Source: Burkholderiales bacterium
GTDB taxonomy: Bacteria > Pseudomonadota > Gammaproteobacteria > Burkholderiales > Casimicrobiaceae
Assembly (NCBI GenBank): GCA_031257235.1
Contig: JAIRPA010000141.1
Span: 1 to 6,657, forward strand
Reading direction: 5' to 3'
Length of the DNA stretch: 6,657 bases
Positions 3,598 to 6,657 of this stretch are shown here, in pieces; position 1 is the first letter of the stretch; the number at the start of each line of letters is the position of its first letter. Under the pieces are notes generated by a model, which searched no databases, was not told the DNA's origin, and was given only the letters and a program-made list of their open reading frames with translations. The translations under genes and the position numbers were made by a program.

Positions 3598-6122
3598 TCG
3601 AACATTCCGCACAAAAAGCCCCCGGTTATCAAATCGCGTTAATCGGCAATCCCAATTCGGGCAAAACAACCTTATTCAACGCCTTGACCGGCTCGCATCA
3701 ACAAACGGGAAACTGGCCCGGCGTGACCGTTGAAAGAAAAACCGGCGCTTATAAGTTTCGCGCCGAATCGTGCGACGCCGCCAAATTAGCCCCCGAAAAA
3801 GCCAAAGAAAAAGTCTTATATTCGGTCAACGTGGTTGACCTGCCCGGCACTTACGCGGTGGAAAGCTCGCAGACGCACATTTCGCAAGATGAATTGATTG
3901 CGCGTCAATTCTTATTGACCGAGAAAAAAACACTCATCATCAATATTGTCGATGCCGGCAATTTACAACGCAATCTATATTTAACCTTCCAGCTTTTGGA
4001 ATTGGGTCAACCGATGATTGTCGCGTTGAACATGATGGACGAAGTTCGACGCAAAGGAGAAACCATCGACGTGGCCGCGTTGGAAGCGCGGTTGGGGTGT
4101 CGGGTGGTGCCGATTGCCGCAAGCCGCAATGAAGGCATCGACACCCTGCGAGAAGTCATCCATGAAGTTGCCGCAAGCTCCGCGCGGGTGATCCCCAAAA
4201 TCGCCACCTTGACCGAACAACGCGAAGCCGAACTTTTTGCCTTCCTGCAAAACATCTCCAGCACCAGCGAGCTACACCGTTTCTCCCGTTGGCAATTATT
4301 AGACGCCGTGTTGTTGCCGGAAAACGATCACCGATACGATGAAAAAACGCGCACGGAAATTGCCGCGTGCCGCCAATTGATTGCCCAATGGGGCAACGGA
4401 GAAATTGATATTGCCCTAGCCTCCGCGCGTTATGAAGCCATTGACGCTCTATGCGCCGATCTCATCCAACGCCCCGGTCAAGCCAACCCTTCCTTAACCG
4501 CCAAAATTGATCGCTTGGCTTTAGGGCGCGTTGCCGGCGTGCCCGTGTTTTTGGCGATGATGTATTTAATGTTTTTCTTAGCCATCAATGTCGGCGCGGT
4601 CTTCATCGACTTCTTCGATATTTTATTCGGCACGATTTTCGTGGACGGTTTGAATCACTTATTGACATGGATGAACATGCCGCAATGGGTGGTCGCGGTC
4701 GGCTCCAACGGGTTGGGCGGCGGCATTCAAACCGTCTCCACCTTTGTGCCGGTGATCGGTGCGATGTTTTTGTGTTTGTCGTTTCTTGAAGACTCCGGTT
4801 ATCTTGCGCGCGCGGCGGTGGTCGTGGATCGCGTGATGCGGGGCATCGGCTTGCCGGGCAAAGCCTTTGTGCCGATGTTGGTCGGTTTCGGATGTAATGT
4901 TCCCGCCATCATGGGGACGCGCACCTTAGAGAGTCCGCGCGATCGTTTGATCTCCATCATGATGATCCCCTATATGTCTTGCGGCGCGCGTCTGCCGGTC
5001 TATGCGTTACTGGTGGCCATCTTCTTTCCGGTCAACGGACAAAATGTTGTATTTACTTTATACATAGGCGGAATACTGATTGCCGTCTTAACGGGGCTTG
5101 TATTAAAACATACGCTTTTAAAAGGGGCGATTACTCCGTTTATTATGGAATTGCCGCCGTATCGTGTCCCGACCTTGCGCAATATGTTGATGCTCACGTG
5201 GGAGCGTCTGCGCTCGTTCATGATTCGTTCGGGCAAAGTCATTGTGGGCATGGTGATTGTCTTGAGTTTCTTTAATTCTTTGGGGTCGGACGGCACGTTT
5301 GGCAATGAAGACACGGATAAATCCGTCTTGGCCACCGTAGGCAAAGCCATCACACCGGTGTTTTCTCCGATGGGCATTACCGAAGACAACTGGCCGGCGA
5401 CGGTGGGCATCTTCACCGGCATCTTAGCCAAAGAAAGTGTGATCGGCACCTTAAACGCGCTTTACGCGCAAAGCGGCACGGCACAAAACAAAGCCCTTGC
5501 CGAGGATACCCCTGACGATGAAGTCGCCGACAATCCTGACTCAAGCGAGGATGTCGCTGCCTCCACCGACGCGCCGGAAGAAGCGGAAACCGCAGAAGAC
5601 GAGGACGAAGGTTATCATCCGCTTGCCGGCATCAAAGAAGCCTTTGCCACGATCCCGGAAAACTTCGGCAACTTATTATCGGGGTTGACGGATCCCTTAT
5701 CCATCAGCGCGTCTTTGGCGCCAAGCGATGAGCCGGACACCGTAGCCGGGGTGCCCACCACCACGGCCAACAATATTCGCGCCGCGTTTGGTACGTCGGC
5801 GGCGGCGTTCGCGTTTTTGATTTTTGTTTTGTTGTATACCCCGTGCGCGGCGGCGTTAGGCGCGGTTTATCGTGAAGCCGGCGGCAAATGGATGGCAATG
5901 GTGGCGTTGTGGGCGTTGTTGCTTGCGTGGGTGTTTGCGACGGCGTTTTATCAAGCCTCTTTGGTTTCGGTCTCGCCACAGGCAAAACTGTGGTTGATCG
6001 GACTATCGACGGGGCTTGTCGCGCTCTTTTTTGTCTTGCGGCTTTTTGCGCATAAAGAAGAGAAGACGCTTGCCCTGCCCCAAACGGCATCGGGCAAAGA
6101 CCTCCCGCCGTGTTGTCGCTAA
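3591..6122 (+). CDS. feoB: FeoB, GTP-gated ferrous iron permease
   Basis: FeoB imports Fe(II) across the inner membrane. The 843-residue product has a cytoplasmic G domain: G1 GNPNSGKT (19-26), G2 threonine in NWPGVTVERKTG (Thr46), G3 DLPG (83-86), G4 NMMD (147-150), and a helical GDI-like part to about 290. The permease starts near residue 317 and contains the first Gate repeat (GYLARAA at 403; GFGCNVPAIMGTR with Cys435; MSCGARLPVYAL with Cys464) and the second (GILAKESVIGTLNALY, 610-625; YTPCAAALG with Cys752). The chain ends PPCCR, like the cysteine-rich tails of other gammaproteobacterial FeoBs. It is longer than E. coli FeoB (about 773 residues), mainly through an acidic insert at 638-673. 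ATG 3591 has GGTGGA (3579-3584) at a suitable distance and overlaps feoA; a start at 3546 lies within feoA and adds 15 non-FeoB residues. Confidence 0.97.
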   Translation: MLIEHSAQKAPGYQIALIGNPNSGKTTLFNALTGSHQQTGNWPGVTVERKTGAYKFRAESCDAAKLAPEKAKEKVLYSVNVVDLPGTYAVESSQTHISQDELIARQFLLTEKKTLIINIVDAGNLQRNLYLTFQLLELGQPMIVALNMMDEVRRKGETIDVAALEARLGCRVVPIAASRNEGIDTLREVIHEVAASSARVIPKIATLTEQREAELFAFLQNISSTSELHRFSRWQLLDAVLLPENDHRYDEKTRTEIAACRQLIAQWGNGEIDIALASARYEAIDALCADLIQRPGQANPSLTAKIDRLALGRVAGVPVFLAMMYLMFFLAINVGAVFIDFFDILFGTIFVDGLNHLLTWMNMPQWVVAVGSNGLGGGIQTVSTFVPVIGAMFLCLSFLEDSGYLARAAVVVDRVMRGIGLPGKAFVPMLVGFGCNVPAIMGTRTLESPRDRLISIMMIPYMSCGARLPVYALLVAIFFPVNGQNVVFTLYIGGILIAVLTGLVLKHTLLKGAITPFIMELPPYRVPTLRNMLMLTWERLRSFMIRSGKVIVGMVIVLSFFNSLGSDGTFGNEDTDKSVLATVGKAITPVFSPMGITEDNWPATVGIFTGILAKESVIGTLNALYAQSGTAQNKALAEDTPDDEVADNPDSSEDVAASTDAPEEAETAEDEDEGYHPLAGIKEAFATIPENFGNLLSGLTDPLSISASLAPSDEPDTVAGVPTTTANNIRAAFGTSAAAFAFLIFVLLYTPCAAALGAVYREAGGKWMAMVALWALLLAWVFATAFYQASLVSVSPQAKLWLIGLSTGLVALFFVLRLFAHKEEKTLALPQTASGKDLPPCCR

Positions 6123-6137
6123 GAGGGGGGCGGCGTT

Positions 6138-6352
6138 TCAGGGATCAGAGGTCAGGGATCAGGGATCAGAGCGCCGTCATTTAAGCGCGCCCGAAGCGAA
6201 GTCGCAGAATCCACACGCCGCCAAAGGCTGCGTCATTGCGGACTTGATCCGCAATCTGGTTTTATCGCTGTTCCTACAAAAAAGTATCCGGCTTTGCCGG
6301 TACTTTTTTGGAAAAGATTAACCGGCAAAAAGTAGGGTTTTACTTTTTGCCG
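6138..6352 (+). repeat. Full-length composite repeat inserted between feoB and feoC
   Basis: This is the most complete copy, 215 bases, with every module in order. Five heptamers (6138-6172: TCAGGGA, TCAGAGG, TCAGGGA, TCAGGGA, TCAGAGC) are followed by P1 (6175-6212, flanks as in copy 3 but a shortened middle) and GCCAAAGGC. Palindrome P2 has arms ATTGCGGA (6235-6242) and TCCGCAAT (6248-6255). The linker ends TCCTAC (6272-6277), then come hairpin A (6277-6310), a 12-base spacer, and hairpin B (12-base arms 6323-6334 and 6341-6352). It fills nearly all of the 246 bases between the two feo genes. I see no coding potential in it. Confidence 0.85.
6277..6310. terminator. Hairpin A of the feoB-feoC repeat: probable two-way Rho-independent terminator
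   Basis: The GC-rich core CCGGC-TTT-GCCGG (6288-6300) is followed by TAC and T6 (6304-6309). On the other strand the same core is followed by ATAC and T6. The outer bases CAAAAAAGTA (6277-6286) pair with 6301-6310, leaving T6287 bulged. Either transcript would have a GC stem followed by a U-run. If active, it would end much of the feoAB transcript before feoC. Confidence 0.6.
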
Positions 6353-6368
6353 AACTTATTCGAAGACT

Positions 6369-6596
6369 ATGTTATTGATTGAACTTAGAGATTATGTAAA
6401 AGAAAGGCAAGAAGCCTCGCTTGCCGAAATCGCCTCGCGCTTTAAACTCCCCGAAAGCGCGTTAGAGGCGATGATGCAACACTGGGTGCAAAAAGGCGTC
6501 ATTGAGGTCAAAACCGCCGATTCGCCATGTTGTCGCGGATGCAAAGGATGCAAAAGCCGTTGCGCGTTGATTTATCGGTGGTTCGACAAAAAGTAA
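6369..6596 (+). CDS. feoC: FeoC, winged-helix protein with a cysteine cluster
   Basis: The 75-residue product has the FeoC plan: an N-terminal winged helix (LLIELRDYVKERQEASLAEI, then FKLPESALEAMMQHWVQKGVIEV, to about 48) and a cysteine-rich wing with Cys54, Cys55, Cys58, Cys61 and Cys65 before the final aromatic IYRWF. Four spaced cysteines in this place bind an iron-sulfur cluster in studied FeoCs. FeoC is proposed to protect or regulate FeoB, in some species by blocking its proteolysis. The spacing here (C-x3-C-x2-C-x3-C plus an extra Cys55) is tighter than in E. coli, which I recall as C-x4-C-x2-C-x6-C. ATG 6369 has only a weak SD-like GAAG (6362-6365). The gene is separated from feoB by the repeat, so it may be expressed at a different level. 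Confidence 0.9.
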   Translation: MLLIELRDYVKERQEASLAEIASRFKLPESALEAMMQHWVQKGVIEVKTADSPCCRGCKGCKSRCALIYRWFDKK

Positions 6597-6601
6597 AGGG
6601 G

Positions 6602-6626
6602 CGGCAAAAAGGACTACTTTTTGCCG
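6602..6626. terminator. Solitary hairpin B after feoC, possible shared terminator
   Basis: The arms CGGCAAAAAG (6602-6611) and CTTTTTGCCG (6617-6626) pair perfectly over a five-base loop, 5 bases after the feoC stop. It is the same hairpin as the B element of the composite repeats but has no hairpin A beside it. The T5 tract lies inside the stem, so it is not a textbook terminator; that role is inferred from its position. Confidence 0.5.
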
Positions 6627-6657
6627 TCGAGGTTGGCGTCTCCCATCACCGCATTTA
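6614..6657 (-). CDS. Possible 3' end of a convergent gene (partial)
   Basis: One minus-strand frame is open from the window edge for 13 codons, reading NAVMGDANLDGKK, and stops at TAG (6616-6614) inside the hairpin loop. The last two codons before the stop, AAA AAG, come from the hairpin arm. The stretch is too short to identify, and an open frame of this length is common by chance. Confidence 0.22.
   Translation of the reverse strand, partial: NAVMGDANLDGKK

Noticed and set aside
5000..5449. 149-codon minus-strand frame inside feoB
   Set aside because: It is antisense to the well-conserved permease core of FeoB and owes its openness to codon bias.
5704..6090. 128-codon minus-strand frame inside feoB
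   Set aside because: It is antisense to the second Gate region, with low-complexity Pro/Thr/Arg composition.

Overview
The window looks like a chromosomal segment of a gammaproteobacterium of mid GC content. This rests on a three-gene feoA-feoB-feoC iron operon (FeoC is largely a gammaproteobacterial accessory), a good Fur-box match in front of it, a YdiL-like helix-turn-helix protein, and tRNAs with encoded CCA ends. I cannot name the genus. There is no integrase, transposase, phage gene or CRISPR array here.

Layout from left to right: the tail of a composite repeat (7-123); a small predicted periplasmic protein (308-751) with its own terminator; tRNA-Pro(UGG) and tRNA-Arg(UCU) (870-1121); a 450-base gene-free stretch packed with repeats (1122-1571); an EamA/DMT-family inner-membrane transporter (1581-2537); a YdiL/Aca2-like HTH protein (2601-3101); another repeat fragment (3123-3235); a Fur-regulated promoter; feoA and feoB, overlapping by 7 bases; a full-length composite repeat between feoB and feoC (6138-6352); feoC (6369-6596); and a final hairpin, possibly facing the end of a convergent gene.

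The feo genes form one functional unit. FeoB is the GTP-gated Fe(II) permease of the inner membrane, FeoA a small SH3-like cytoplasmic partner, and FeoC a winged-helix protein with a cysteine cluster. The Fur box overlaps the -35 region, so expression should rise under iron limitation. The repeat between feoB and feoC carries a terminator-like hairpin and may lower feoC expression relative to feoAB.

The most unusual content is the repeat family. Its full form (about 215 bases) contains, in order: tandem TCAGGGA-like heptamers; a palindromic module starting CGTCATT and ending CAGAATCCA; a second palindrome around GTCATTGCGG; a linker like TCGCCTTTCCTAC; a 34-base bulged hairpin (hairpin A); an 11-12 base spacer; and a second hairpin (hairpin B, arms CGGCAAAAAGT and ACTTTTTGCCG). 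Hairpin A occurs five times with the same geometry. Three bases of the outer stem and five of the inner stem differ between copies while pairing is mostly kept. This suggests selection or a copying mechanism that preserves the fold, and hairpin A also looks like a two-way Rho-independent terminator.
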